Part shown: positions 11,801 through 21,792 of the stretch, one piece after another
Position numbering within the stretch: position 1 is the first letter of the stretch
How the letters are laid out: every line of letters begins with the position of its first letter
DNA from: Syngnathus acus
Taxonomy: Eukaryota > Chordata > Actinopteri > Syngnathiformes > Syngnathidae
Length of the DNA stretch: 64,000 bases
Direction: 5' to 3'
Assembly (NCBI RefSeq): GCF_901709675.1
Contig: NC_051090.1
Coordinates: forward strand, 11,757,842-11,821,841
Notes under the pieces: model-generated
Told to the model about the DNA's origin: nothing
Database searches by the model: none
Seen by the model: only the letters and a program-made list of their open reading frames with translations
Program-made: the position numbers and the translations under genes

Positions 11801-14800
11801 CCACACAAATGAAATCAAGCGAAGAAAAACTTTTACCACGAGTCCCCAGAAATGGCTGCACCGAAGAAACGCAAAATAGCAAGTGAGTGTAGAATATTTC
11901 AAACACGTTGGGAAAATGAGTATTTCTTCAAAGAAATCAACAGAAAGTGTGTCTGTTTGATTTGTAATGAAGATGTTGCTGTGATGAAAGAGTATAATGT
12001 CCGCGCATTTACTCCCGGGAGCCGTGTCAGAAAGCTCTGTGCACACTCACAAGTACGTGTGCGTACTCAGTAGTACGTAGTAATTTCATCTATCAGTGCC
12101 GAATTTCGAGTGTAGGCTGTGACGTCAATATTCTCGTAATTCGCGCGCTGAGTTTTCAGATACAGTTTTACGCTAATGCCACCCACAAACCTTCCCCTGG
12201 AATCCTTCCATTAAAATGAGTGGCCCGAAGAAAAGAAAGGTGGACACTGAGCGCCGAATGTTAAAAAAGAGTGGACAATTTGGCTCGACCTACGTGTGTG
12301 AGAAGACGTTCAGCCACATGAACGTCAACAAAGCCCGTCACAGATATCTAGGTTAACGGACCGACACCTCGGCTCTATCCTAAGAATTACCACAACAAAT
12401 TTTACTCCAGACTATGATGCACTAGCAAAAAAGGGAAACCAACAATACTATTGATTTCTTTATTACTTTATTTAGATGTATTCTTTCACTGATTCTTCAA
12501 GATGATGTACTATTTGGTCAGAATATTTGCCGTTGGATGTGATTTCGCCTCATTGGATAAACATATTTCATAAATCTGACCTGCAGGCGCTGAAGTGATG
12601 GAAAATGTTATTCATCATAACAGTGTCGTATTTAATAAGAATCACTGATAGTAGTTTTTTGGTGAAATATTTTTTTAATGCTGTTAATAAATGCATTTTT
12701 TTTCAAAAAGCTTTTTTTAATATCCATGCTATAGTATCTACTAAAAGTAAAAACCTTTTATGCAATGACCTTTACATGTCATTTATATTACTTCACACAA
12801 ACACTACATCCATCTGCTCCTGGTTCGGCCCCCCGGTCAAAATTTAGAACCCAATTCGGCCCGCAAGTCAAAACGTTTGCCCACCACTGCTCTAAATGCT
12901 CATTTAAGCAGCAATGAGAAGTGCTCCCTGAAAACAAGCTCTGCTTAGTCGAACACAAAAAAAAACATTCAAAATTATTTCTAAATACTGAAAGTGCAGA
13001 GTGGAATTAAAAATAAAATATAGCATCGGGACAAGAGAATAAACAAGTGACTTGGTCAAATACAATAATCAAGCAATGTAAACATGTCTCTACATAGTTG
13101 TGAAGCTCATGGCATCTACATCTCTTAATTCTTGTGACAAGTGTTCGCACACTTTCTCATACATTTCTGACAGTGACGGTCTCAGAAAAATACTTGCGCG
13201 ATGGCAAATTGTACCGTGGCTCCAGGTGCTCAAGTAAACGTCGGAAGCCCTCGTTTTCAACAACACTCATCGGTTGTCCATCCAAAACCATGAATTCCAG
13301 CACTTTCTCAGTAATTCTCATAGCTTTTGCGCTATTGCCTGGGAATTTCTCCCGTCTTTGCAGTGCATCTGCTAACGTTAACTGCTGTGTAGCTCCACCT
13401 CCCGCTCCCTTTGATCTGCTCAACTGCTGGAACTCCTGGTGCTCCGTTACGTGGTGTTTCTGGAGATGCTTAAATTGGTAGTACTATAACTGGCAGTACT
13501 ACCACCACCCCTGGCAACATTAGCTTTGCAGACATTACAAACTGCCGTCGAGCTAGTTGGCGTGTTCAGTTTAAAGTACCTCCACACAGCTGACTCTTTC
13601 GTTCGCTCCATGTTTGCGTTTGTTTAGAAAACTCTCGTGGCATGCGGCACACGTGCTGCTGACGTATGACGTAGCCCACGTCCCGCGGCACACGTGCTGC
13701 TGACGTATGACGTAGCCCGCGTCCCAATAGATTAAGGAAAGGATCGGCTCACAGATCGGCTGCATTTTCCGATACCCGATCCATCTATTTTGTTGATATC
13801 GGGGCCGATATCCGATCCAGATATCGGATCGGTGCATCTCTAATAATGTCACACAATAAATTTGGCGGAGCAGAGGTGTGTGTGTGATGGGGTGATGTTC
13901 ATGTGTGCCCATGTGTATGATGTGGCTCTTTGCTGTAACACTGTAAAGAATGTGGCTCTTAGTCTGACTGGTTGGCAACCCCTGGCTTATAGGCTTGCTC
14001 TAAAAATGAACTGAAACTAAGCGAATTTTAAAAAACAAAAAGTCAAAAATAAACTATCGAAATGGAATCCAAAACAATTCTAACAGAGGCACAATACAAA
14101 CCGGCGAGGTCCAAGTTACGCGGACCCATCGTCACCTGAAATGAAGGCCCTCGGCCAGCACCGTGTCCATCTGCATGCCGCCGATCCTGTTGAACACCAC
14201 CGCTCGGTGACCGCCCTCCACTGTGAGCAGAAATGCGGTCCAGAAATTAGCGCAGCTGCGGCAATTTCATCTTGGTACAAGCACTACAAAGGTTCTCAAC
14301 ATATTCCAATTGTAGAAGTTAATAAAAGAGGGAAATAGGACTTATTTACTGACTGTGAGAACTTTGCCACATCTGCTCAACAAAGTTGATGCTCCATTTA
14401 TAAATTCATGTCAATGCGTACCAGTGTACGTGGCTTCTTTGACGCCGTACGCCAAGGCGCCGGCGCCAAGCAGCAGTTTGATTCCGAGTCCGGCACCCCT
14501 ACCGCCGGACGAGCCTGCCATGCGACCAATCAGGTCTCGGAGATTCTGGACCAACCGCTGCAATAGAACGGCAATCGGTACAAAGCAACATGGGTACATC
14601 ATCATTTAAATTTGAGTCGGGGATAAAAAAAAAAAGTGAAAAGTAGACGGAAAGAATTTGCAATAGATGGGTATAATAAAAAATATCCGATGGTAAATAC
14701 ATAAACATTAGATAAATGGATGAATAGGAAAAAAAAAGACTTTGGAGGAGAAAATATTTGTTAAAAAAGAAAATTAGAGAAGACAAAAGTACAAAATTAC

Positions 14801-15724
14801 ATTTACAATTATATGCTGTATATTGATGCAAAATACACAAAGAATATGCCCAAGACAAGATAACGTGAGCGCACATCTAAAAATTTCGGAGTACAAAATC
14901 GGCATAACGGGGTAAGTCGAGACGTTGCTGAATGTCATCGGAAGAGAGAGCAACAGCATATTTTTGTTACGTTATACAAACTTATATACTTTTCATATTT
15001 TTATACTGTTATACTTATCATGTGAATCAATGTGTACATATTCCTATTAATTTATATATTTTATCATGTCAATTGTAAATACTCTTATTAATTTATACAC
15101 ACATTTTCCATTACACATAAGGCACAGCTCAATAACTTCATGACACATAGGTACAAAATATTCAGTAGATAAGACAAATGTCTGATTTGAGGATATATTT
15201 TTCCTTCTTTTCCCCTCCCCTTTCTACTCTTCCTTCTTATTCCTGCTTGTGGACACTATAAAGCCTTCTGACCGGAACTATGAGGTTGTTGTTTCATCTG
15301 CTGGTGCATTGTGTACCGACTGCCGTAAAGCAACCCAAGATCTTGCAAATAAAGAACCAACTATTACTCCACATCTTTGTTTTCCTTGCTCAACAACGGA
15401 CATCTTGAACAAAACACAACACATCTTTGATAGTCTTCTGATACGTCTTCAACTGTGTGTTAAGACTTTAAGACAAATCAGTGATCAACATGACCTTGAT
15501 CGAAAACCCATCGAAAGTTCGCACATCGCGCTGGTTAGCATAGCCGCATGCTAGCTAGCGCGTAGGCTAGCTAATTGATCCCTTACTCTTTCAGAGGAGG
15601 TTCTGGTTTAAACACACGTTTGTTAGACCTTCACACGCGGAACCCCTCCCCAATAAGCAACAATTCACGTCAGTACGCGAAAGTTGAAAGTTGTAACTCT
15701 TACATTGGGCTCCTTGCTCGCCAT
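5855..15724 (-). CDS. phb2: Prohibitin-2, nine coding exons
   Basis: Prohibitin-2 forms the ring complex with prohibitin-1 in the inner mitochondrial membrane and supports cristae, respiratory-chain assembly and mitophagy. Coding exons on the minus strand are 15724-15704, 14557-14422, 14220-14136, 10117-10038, 9903-9719, 9641-9512, 7112-7009, 6746-6669 and 5938-5855. All have AG/GT borders and their phases join without a break (903 nt, 300 aa; human PHB2 is 299). Exon 1 gives MASKEPN. Exon 2 has NLRDLIGRM and the hydrophobic anchor [19 protein letters not shown]. Exons 3-6 carry the SPFH/PHB domain ([48 protein letters not shown]). Exon 7 is the coiled coil ([20 protein letters not shown]). 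The last exon ends [13 protein letters not shown] then TGA, unlike the longer basic tail I recall for mammals. The TGA overlaps a good donor (AA|GTGAGT), so a further small terminal exon is possible. Introns 3 and 6 and the promoter hold transposons. Confidence 0.93.
7685..9311 (+). mobile_element. Tc1-like transposon, full length, TA target site
   Basis: The element is bounded by TA dinucleotides (7683-7684, 9312-9313) and begins and ends with CAGTGCCTTGCGAAAGTATT in inverted orientation. The inverted repeats are about 215 bp and nearly identical. Each contains two copies of a TATTCGGCCCC motif, one at the outer end and one near the inner end, which is the IR/DR arrangement of Tc1-like elements such as Sleeping Beauty. 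It lies in phb2 intron 6, opposite to the gene. The high similarity of the two ends indicates a recent insertion. Confidence 0.97.
8076..9095 (+). CDS. Tc1-like transposase, uninterrupted, but catalytic Asp to Asn
   Basis: This is a 339-aa open frame with no stop or frameshift, the usual full length for the family. Residues 1-120 are the paired-type DNA-binding region: helix-turn-helix [20 protein letters not shown] at 23-42, the GRP-type linker RPGRP near 56-60, and a second helix-turn-helix. The DDE domain shows WSDET (Asp152), the glycine-rich box [10 protein letters not shown] (185-194) and [11 protein letters not shown] (Glu278). Tc1 transposases have QQDND here, with the second catalytic Asp exactly 34 residues before the Glu. 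In this copy the residue at that spacing is Asn243 (QQNND; codon AAC). The protein may still bind its ends but should not cut DNA. The start at 8076 gives the expected amino terminus. Confidence 0.93.
   Translation: MKTKEHTRQVRDTVVEKFKAGFGYKKISQALNISRSTVQAIILKWKEYQTTANLPRPGRPSKLSSQTRRRLIRDAAKRPMITLDELQITPAEVGESVHRTTISRALHKSGLYGRVARRKPFLKDIHKKSRLKFATSHLGDTPNMWKKVLWSDETKIELFGHNAKRYVWRKSNTAHHPEHTIPTVKHGGGSIMVWACFSSAGTRKMAKIVGKMDGAKYRTILEENLLESAKDLRLGRRFIFQQNNDPKHKAKSTKEWFTNRRIQVLEWPSQSPDLNPIENLWKELKTAVHKRSPSNLTELELFCKEEWARIPVSRCAKLIETYPKRLPAVIAGKGGATKY
10750..11244 (+). pseudogene. Decayed hAT transposase N-terminus (element A)
   Basis: From ATG at 10750 the reading starts MAGKKCIAK and then [10 protein letters not shown]. 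It parallels the cleaner relative at 57287-57634 (same EHRTFLTE and DKDF/HANI segments), including the basic leader followed by a BED-like zinc finger. Several frameshifts and stops interrupt it after about 35 codons, and matching DNA continues in other frames to about 11240 (e.g. the counterpart of the STGLEH segment). It cannot encode a functional transposase. Confidence 0.65.
11642..12889 (+). mobile_element. hAT element C (innermost of the nest)
   Basis: It begins CAGGGGTGTCCAAACTACGG and ends with the inverse of CAGTGGTGGGCAAACG. The perfect 8-bp duplication CTCTAAAT flanks it (11634-11641, 12890-12897). It is related to copies at 22663-23995 and at the right edge (63348 on). It is internally deleted, with only the two ends of a transposase gene left. 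Confidence 0.93.
11852..12452 (+). pseudogene. Internally deleted hAT transposase (N- and C-terminal ends)
   Basis: 11852-12073 starts [20 protein letters not shown] and includes a BED-like cysteine motif ([14 protein letters not shown]), as in the hAT proteins related to GTF2IRD2. Further on, from about 12216, a second leader-like stretch [12 protein letters not shown] is fused to [21 protein letters not shown], the conserved hAT C-terminal dimerisation region. Stops follow. Everything between the zinc finger and the C-terminus, including the catalytic DDE residues, is absent. Confidence 0.75.
13157..13611 (-). pseudogene. Truncated ZBED-type hAT transposase (element B)
   Basis: From ATG at 13611 the minus strand reads [16 protein letters not shown], then a BED zinc finger ([13 protein letters not shown], with TTNLS and, after a frameshift, KHLQKHH). 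It continues with [19 protein letters not shown] and [19 protein letters not shown], typical of the segment after the finger in Ac-like/ZBED1-related transposases. A short deletion between NLS and KHL shifts the frame, and the catalytic region is missing. Only the N-terminal quarter of a normal transposase remains. Confidence 0.8.
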
Positions 15725-15769
15725 GCTGCTTCGCGTCACTCGAAAGCGATAAGAACCGAAGGTCGACAC
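15725..15769 (-). promoter_or_regulatory. Residual phb2 5' leader between ATG and transposon
   Basis: Only 37 bp of native sequence (15725-15761) separates the phb2 ATG from the 8-bp target duplication GTCGACAC (15762-15769) of an inserted hAT-type element. Native upstream DNA resumes at 17571. The leader itself shows no TATA box. Confidence 0.6.
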
Positions 15770-16213
15770 TTAATGTTGGCTCGTGAGTGAACGATTCGTT
15801 CAAAGTAACGAATCTTTTCAGTGAACGAGAGTGAACTTCCTAAAGTGATTCGTTCTTTTTTCAGTTCATATGACTTCACCACCTCGCCGTAAAACAAAAC
15901 GAAGAAGAAAAATGACGTAACTTCCCGTTCACGAACGAGTCGTGAATTGCATTTCCCGTTCACCAACGAACGAATCTCTGAGTGAACGAGTCAGTGAGTG
16001 AGTGATTCGCATTTCCAGTTCATCGCGAGAACGGATCAGTGAGGGAACGAGTCCTGACTTTCCCGTTCGCGAACGAGTCAATGAGTGAAATGCCTTCGCG
16101 TGCATCAACGTATCTGTCAGTGAACATGTTGCGTCTCCTGGCGTGAACTATGTAAGCCAGAATGTAGATTTACGATTTACTTATAATAGTTTTTAAATAA
16201 CGTGTGTGCATAT

Positions 16214-16845
16214 CGGGGCCGGCTCTACGCAGGGGCAAGAGGGGGCAACGCCCCCTCAAACAGATGTCCTGCCCCCTCGAATCAAACTTTTAGAAGTGCA
16301 GTGTGTGTCCTCCCTCACACAGCCTGCTGTCAGGACTCCGCGCCCCTCCGTAAACATCCAATCACTGTGAGTATGCAAATGAGGCAAGACGCAGCCAGAG
16401 AGTGTCAAGTTACAGTCAGCGCGGTAGGAGTTGGAAAAAGCAGTAAAAACTCCACCAAACTCGTCGTAATGACCCGCGCGCGATATAACTAATGATTAAC
16501 AACAACTCAAATAATACTGAATATAACATTCATATTATATGTTCCCCCCCCTGAGAGATTGCCACCTTATTGTGGTCAGGGGGTTTGCGTGCCTCAGTGA
16601 CCCTAAGAGCTATATCAGCAGAAGCTTTAATCTTCAGGTGGGACACCCAAGCTGGACAGGTCTTAGTGTAGAGGCCTGACAGAGTGCAATCCACTTCTCC
16701 AGGTTGAGATCTGGACACACAGCTAACAACTGCCGTGAAGAAAACACTAACAGTGTTAAAAATGTGTAAAAAAAAAACAAAAAAAACATGCCCCCTTCAC
16801 ATTTCAGACTGCCCCCTCTTATGTGCATTCCTAGAACCGGCCCTG
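16214..16845. mobile_element. Non-autonomous hAT nested in the previous element
   Basis: Ends are CGGGGCCGGCTCTACGC and, inverted, CAGGGCCGGTTCTAGG. The 8-mer GTGCATAT is duplicated perfectly at 16206-16213 and 16846-16853. At 16544-16720 it carries a fragment resembling the start of the RTE LINE (see 35583), with the phrase GGGGGTTTGCGTGCCTC. No open frame of note. Confidence 0.92.
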
Positions 16846-16854
16846 GTGCATATC

Positions 16855-17189
16855 CAGTGATCCCTCGCTACTTCGCGTTTCATTTATCGCGGCTTCACTA
16901 CATTTTTTTTCCAAATTAGAAAAACATTTAAAAGTCAAAATAAAATGATTTATCTAAATTCTAAATTCTATATTCTAAATTGAGGAAACATGTGTCTAAA
17001 CTTTAGGACAATGTAGTATTCCTCCAAATGTTCGTTTACATTTCTTTAGAAGTCCGTTTTCGCGTGTTAGCACGATCGCGAATTAGCATCTTTCCGCTAA
17101 CTCGTTAGCCTGCCCAGTACTTCTTGTTGGTGACCGTACTTCGCGGTGGTTTTTGGAACCAATTATCCGCGATAAACGAGGGATTACTG
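16855..17189. mobile_element. pogo/Tigger-like MITE
   Basis: Terminal sequence CAGTGATCCCTCG at the left and the inverse CAGTAATCCCTCG at the right, followed by TA. The interior contains CGCGGATAATTGG near the right end. An interrupted relative runs from about 23996 to 26057. Confidence 0.65.
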
Positions 17190-17570
17190 TATACGCCTAA
17201 ATAATATCCAATATATCTACTGCAATTTCACATTAGATTGCCGGTTTGAAATTTACTTTTATTATTATTATTATTATTATTTTAATTAACATTTATGTTA
17301 AATCTTGTCTGGTGTTTAATTCCTTGTTTTTATATTCGCCAATCAAAACATAAAAATCAGACATTTGGTTACCTGCTTTATATTACATATATATTATATT
17401 GTGAAGTGTATTTCTTAGTTGTGTGTGTTACTGAAGTAAAAAAAAAAAAAAAAAAAAAAAAACGGATCAGTGGGGGGCTGAACGATTAGTTTGAACGAAT
17501 CGTTTGAGTGAACTGATTCTAAAGATTCAGTTCACTTAAAAGAACTGGAATGCACTACACTAGTCGACAC

Positions 17571-17900
17571 ACAGCGGCCGCTTTACAGCAGCACCAAGCA
17601 CGTTCGTCGAACAAAGTCCGTGATTGGCCGACAGCAAAGGTGTCACGCAGAACTAGGCACTTGTTAGGACGAAACTATGACGTAATTTTGTCGTCGTCTC
17701 GGTCTTTTTTCTTCTTCTCCGGCTTGAGAAATCGCAGCGCCTCTGTGAGGAAGTAAAGACAGCGCCGGTGTTGTGCTCGATTTGGGTCCCCCGTGAGGAT
17801 TTGTTTCCCCTGCCGCGGGAGCGCGCACGCCTTGTTTGGAAAGCTAAAAACCGATGCCGTAAGGCGTCGAACGACGTCAGCACTATGTTGTTTTCAATAA
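17571..17900 (-). promoter_or_regulatory. Displaced ancestral phb2 upstream region (CpG-rich)
   Basis: This is the native DNA that adjoined the phb2 leader before the 15770-17562 insertion. It is CpG-rich, with ACGTCA/TGACGT-type sites at about 17679-17684 and 17871-17878, a CCAAT motif in minus orientation (GATTGG near 17622) and pyrimidine tracts at 17700-17720. Such features fit a housekeeping promoter. Function is inferred. Confidence 0.45.
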
Positions 17901-18917
17901 AAACATGAAAAACACACGTTTGCGTCAGTCAGTTTTAATTTTTAAAAAGGATTATTTCATTTAATTTCTTTAAGTTAATTTGCATTCTGCCGTTGAAGCG
18001 AGGTGCGTTCAAAGACCAATCGTACAGCAGGAACACTCAATCACGTCACCAAAAAGCAACGATATAATTACGTGAGCTCTTTGCATAAACATCGATGCAA
18101 AGGAGCTCCACTTTTTGGGGAGCATTACATGCTACAAGGAATATATATTACAAAGGAGAACTTACACTTAATTGTGGTCATCATGCATCCATTTTTATTA
18201 CTCAGGTATTTTCAAAGCAAATTAATATTGTTGCTTTTATTAATTTGCTTTAAAATGAAAGTGCATTATAATTAAATGCGGACACTATAGCAATGTCAAA
18301 CGTGTTCATTTAAGAAAAAGCCACACACGTTTTGTGATGAAATCTTTCATAACGAGAATGATTTGAGTGAATTGATTTAAATGAATGGTTGAGAAGAAAT
18401 TTCAGTTCTGAAGGCTCCTTTTGTCCCAAGCAAAGTGACAGGTGGGGGGAGGGGGTGATAAAAAGAAAAATTGTAACAGGAACTCTATAAAAATGCCAAC
18501 CCGTGAGAATTTGTGCCCCCCTCCCATTTTGAGAACAGTGAGTCCTGGACTCCAACTGGCTTTTTTTCTGTCCTCCTGGGGGTCTGTTCAGGTAGTGTGG
18601 CAAATTTGAACAGGTTGCCTCATTTCTCGCCCAAGTTACAGGGGGAGAACAGATATGTCCCCCCCACCCCCATTTAAAACGGTGTATATGTAAATAAATT
18701 ATTTGTGCACTGATAACTTTACAATATTGGATACTAAATAAATAAATAAATGGATAAATAATTTTGTTGTCTTCTTTTGGTCAAACAATATTGTCTTGAA
18801 TTCAAACTTGTCACCGAAGCACCCATTTTACCCCACCATGTAAGTTAATGTCACTTAATGTCATTTCACCATTTCATTCCTGACAACGATACGCTGCCAC
18901 ACAATGGACCCGACTAT
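17901..18917. other. Unassigned AT-rich DNA
   Basis: No gene or delimited element is recognised. Small frames at 18003-18275 and 18310-18603 lack domains. Confidence 0.3.
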
Positions 18918-19489
18918 TAGTGTTGGCTCGTGAGTGAACGATTCGTTCAAAAAGAACGGATCATTTCAGTGAACGAGAGTGAACGAATCGCTTCCTAAAG
19001 TGATTCGTTCTTTTTTCCTTTCATATATAACTTCAACCAGTAGATGTCAGTAATGCCCATTGAAGCTGGTGCTACCTCGCCGTAAAACATAACGAAGAAG
19101 ACAATCAGCCAATCAGCAGCGCCAGCGAGCGTTAGATGGAGGAGGGACTTTACGAGTCAGTGACGTAACTTCCCGTTCACGAACGAGTCGTGAATTTATT
19201 ATTATTATTTTTTTTAATTAACATTTATGTTAAAACTTATCTAGTTTTTTATTCCTTGTTTTTATTATTATTTTTTTTAATAAACATTTATGTTAAAACT
19301 TATCTAGTTTTTTATTCCTTGTTTTTATACTCGCCTATTAAAACATAAAAATCAGACATTTGGTTAACAGCTGTATATGACAATATGTATATGTGTTTTA
19401 CGTTGTTATATGAGTTGGTGCGCCCCAAAATAACAAATGTCGGCATAACGGGGTTTTTTCAGCTTTTTATTAAAACACAAACACATTCG

Positions 19490-19700
19490 GTATAATAACA
19501 CCATCAACTACAAGCCAACAAATACAAAATTTTATGCCGACAGTGATGTTTTAATTTTGTATTTGTTGGCTTGTAGTTGATGGTGTTAATACTTATGCCG
19601 ACAGTGATGTTTTAATTTTGTATTTGTTGGCTTGTAGTTGATGGTGTTAATATACCAAACGTGTTTGTGTTTGAATAAAAGGTTGAAAAAAAAAACGTTA
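19490..19700. repeat. Short inverted and direct duplications of a LINE-tail sequence
   Basis: A unit of about 60 bp containing TTTTGTATTTGTTGGCTTG occurs in tandem at about 19553-19610 and 19613-19670. An inverted copy lies at about 19500-19545, so the region can form a hairpin. The last unit ends with AATAAAAGGTTG and an A-run. Confidence 0.6.
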
Positions 19701-19763
19701 TGCCGACATTTGTTGTTTTGGGGGGTACCAACTCATATAACAACCTAAAACACATGTACATAT

Positions 19764-20290
19764 CAAAGTCAAAATCAAAGTCTGCTTTATTGTCAATTTC
19801 TTCACATGTCAAGACACACAATGAGATCGAAATTACGTTTCCCACTATCCCACGGGGACAAGACATAGTACACAATACAATTAAACAACACAAAAAGTAA
19901 AAACAAGAAGGCACAAACAATGAATAAATAAGAGTGATGAATAAATAATAAATAAATAACATAATAAATAAGAGGAGCAAAAATGGAGCAAGTGTGCATA
20001 CAGCAGACAAAGTCAAAAGTCAAAGTCAAAGTCTGCTTTATTGTCAATTTCTTCACGTCAAGACACACCAAGAGATCGAAATTACGTTCCCACTATCCCA
20101 CGGTGACAAGACATAGTACACAATATACATACAAGTATACAACACAAAAAGTAAAAACAAGAAGGCACAAACAATGAATAAATAAGAGTGATGAATAAAT
20201 AATAAATAAACAAATAACAATAAATAAGAGGAGCAAAAATGGAGCAAGTGTGCATACACCAGACAGTCAGAATATAGCGCAAAAGTACAG
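19764..20290 (-). repeat. Duplicated 3' tail of an L2-type LINE
   Basis: Two copies of a sequence of about 250 bp begin with AAAGTCTGCTTTATTGTCAA (about 19779 and 20029) and continue through CCCACTATCCCACGG and repeated AATAAATAA. A related tail is at 63118-63300. The second copy joins the LINE coding part at 20295. Confidence 0.7.
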
Positions 20291-20294
20291 GACG

Positions 20295-21656
20295 TTATGC
20301 AGGAGGGGGGAGAGAGTTCAGGATCCTAACAGCCTGGAGTATGAAGCTGTTGGTGAGTCTGGTGGTGCGGGAGCGCAGGCTCCTGTACCTCTTCCCAGAG
20401 GGCAGAAGATCAAACAAAGAGTGAGCGGGGTGACTCACATCCCACACAATCGTGGTCGCCTTGCGGGTGAGATGGGAGGTGTAAATGTCCTTCAGGGAGG
20501 GGAGTGAAGCACCAATAATCTTACCAGCCGTGTTCACTATGCGCTGCAGGGCCTTCCTGTTGTATTCAGTGCAGCTACCACCCCACACAGTGATACAACT
20601 GGAGAGGACGCTCTCAATGGTGCCACGGTAGAATGTAGTCATGACGGCCGGAGGAGCACTTGCTCGCCTGAGTTTCCGCAGGAAGTACAGGCGGTGCTGA
20701 GCTTTCTTCGCCAGTGATGCAGTGTTGGTGGTCCAGGAGAGGTCCTCACTGATGTGCACCCCCAGGAATCTGGTGCTGCTCACTCTCTCCACCACAGCAC
20801 CGTCGATGGTCAGTGGCAGGTGTTGGGTGTGACCCTTCCAGAAGTCAACAACAATCTCCTTGGTCTTGTTGACGTTCAGCAGGAGGTTGTTGTCCCTGCA
20901 CCACGTGGCCAGAAGGTCGACCTCCGACCTGTATTGAGTCTCGTCGCCCTCGGTGATGAGACCCACCAGAGTCGTGTCGTCGGCATATTTCAGCACGCGG
21001 TTGCTGCTGCAAGTTGCAGTGCAGTCATGCGTCAGCAGGGTGAAGAGCAGCGGACTGAGCACGCAGCCCTGGGGGGCCCCCGTGCTCAGCGTAATGCTGG
21101 CGGAGATATTGTCGCCAACACGTACTACCTGAGGCCTCTGACAGAGGAAGTCCAGTAGCCAGTTGCAGAGGTAGGTACTGAGGCCCAGCTTGTCGAGTTT
21201 GTAGATGAGTCGCTGTGGTACAATGGTGTTGAATGCAGAACTGAAATCCACAAACAGCAATCTCACATATGAGTCCCTTCTCTCCAGGTGGGTGAGGGCT
21301 GAGCGGAGGGCAGAGCAGATGGCATCCTCAGAGGACCGTTTGGCTCGGTACGCAAACTGGAAGGGCTCTATGGTGGGGGGGAGAATGGATCTGATGTGCT
21401 CCATGACAAGCCGCTCAAAGCACTTCATGATGATGGGTGTCAGTGCCACGGGGCGGTAGTCATTGAAGCAGGACGGAGCATGTTTCTTCGGCACAGGTAC
21501 GATGGTGGCGGCCTTGAAACATGATGGGACGATGGCCTGCTGCAGGGAAATGTTAAAGATGTCCGTGAAGACACCCATCAGCTCCTTAGCGCAGTCCTTC
21601 AGCGCTCGACCTGGGATGTTGTCTGGGCCCGCCGCCTTACGGGTGTTGATATTATT
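20295..21656 (-). pseudogene. L2-type LINE reverse transcriptase, 5' truncated
   Basis: A long uninterrupted frame (427 codons from the first Met at 21578, and open upstream to about 21656 as [15 protein letters not shown]) encodes the reverse transcriptase and C-terminal region of an L2/CR1-group LINE (Maui-like in fish). Visible motifs are [45 protein letters not shown] (catalytic Asp), [13 protein letters not shown] and [11 protein letters not shown] (the YADD box). The endonuclease part is missing because of the usual 5' truncation. The frame is otherwise clean, so the copy is young, but it cannot mobilise itself. Confidence 0.88.
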
Positions 21657-21761
21657 GTCATATAAAGCAGTTAACCAAATGTCTGATTTTTATGTTTTGA
21701 TTGGCGAATATAAAAACAAGGACTAAAACACCAGACAAGTTATAACATAAATGTTAATTAA

Positions 21762-21792
<31 letters not shown>

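Larger units (their letters stand above)
11476..13842 (-). mobile_element. hAT element B (middle of the nest)
   Basis: The termini are TAGAGATGCACCGATCC and its inverse, and the flanking target duplication ATAATGTC is perfect (11468-11475 and 13843-13850). The ends contain repeated ATCGGATCGG-type subterminal motifs. Element C is inserted in it. Without C it is about 1.1 kb and carries a broken ZBED-type transposase start on the minus strand. Confidence 0.93.
10513..13984 (+). mobile_element. hAT element A (outermost of a three-level nest) in phb2 intron 3
   Basis: The ends read CAGGCTTGGCCAACC and, inverted, CAGGGGTTGCCAACC. The flanking 8-mers are GCTTAGAG (10505-10512) and GCTTATAG (13985-13992), an hAT-type target duplication with one mismatch. 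Removing the two nested insertions leaves about 1.1 kb, non-autonomous, with a decayed transposase start at 10750. The GCGGCTC repeats near both ends resemble a widespread vertebrate hAT family. Confidence 0.85.
15770..17562. mobile_element. hAT-type element with GAACGAATC-rich ends, inserted at the phb2 promoter
   Basis: The perfect 8-bp duplication GTCGACAC at 15762-15769 and 17563-17570 delimits it. Its left end (about 15770-16100) and right end (about 17470-17560) are packed with variants of GTGAACGAATC / GAACGAGTCAGTGA in both orientations. No transposase is left. Two later insertions sit inside, a hAT at 16214-16845 and a pogo-like MITE at 16855-17189. A long A-run is at 17438-17462. 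The same family appears as a larger composite at 18918-22334. Confidence 0.88.

Noticed and set aside
17690-17760. Oligopyrimidine (TOP-like) start of a plus-strand gene
   Set aside because: A pyrimidine tract and a weak donor-like GTAAAG are present, but no coding exon or recognisable protein follows.
20754-21158. Plus-strand open frame of 134 codons
   Set aside because: It is the antisense shadow of the L2 reverse transcriptase on the minus strand.
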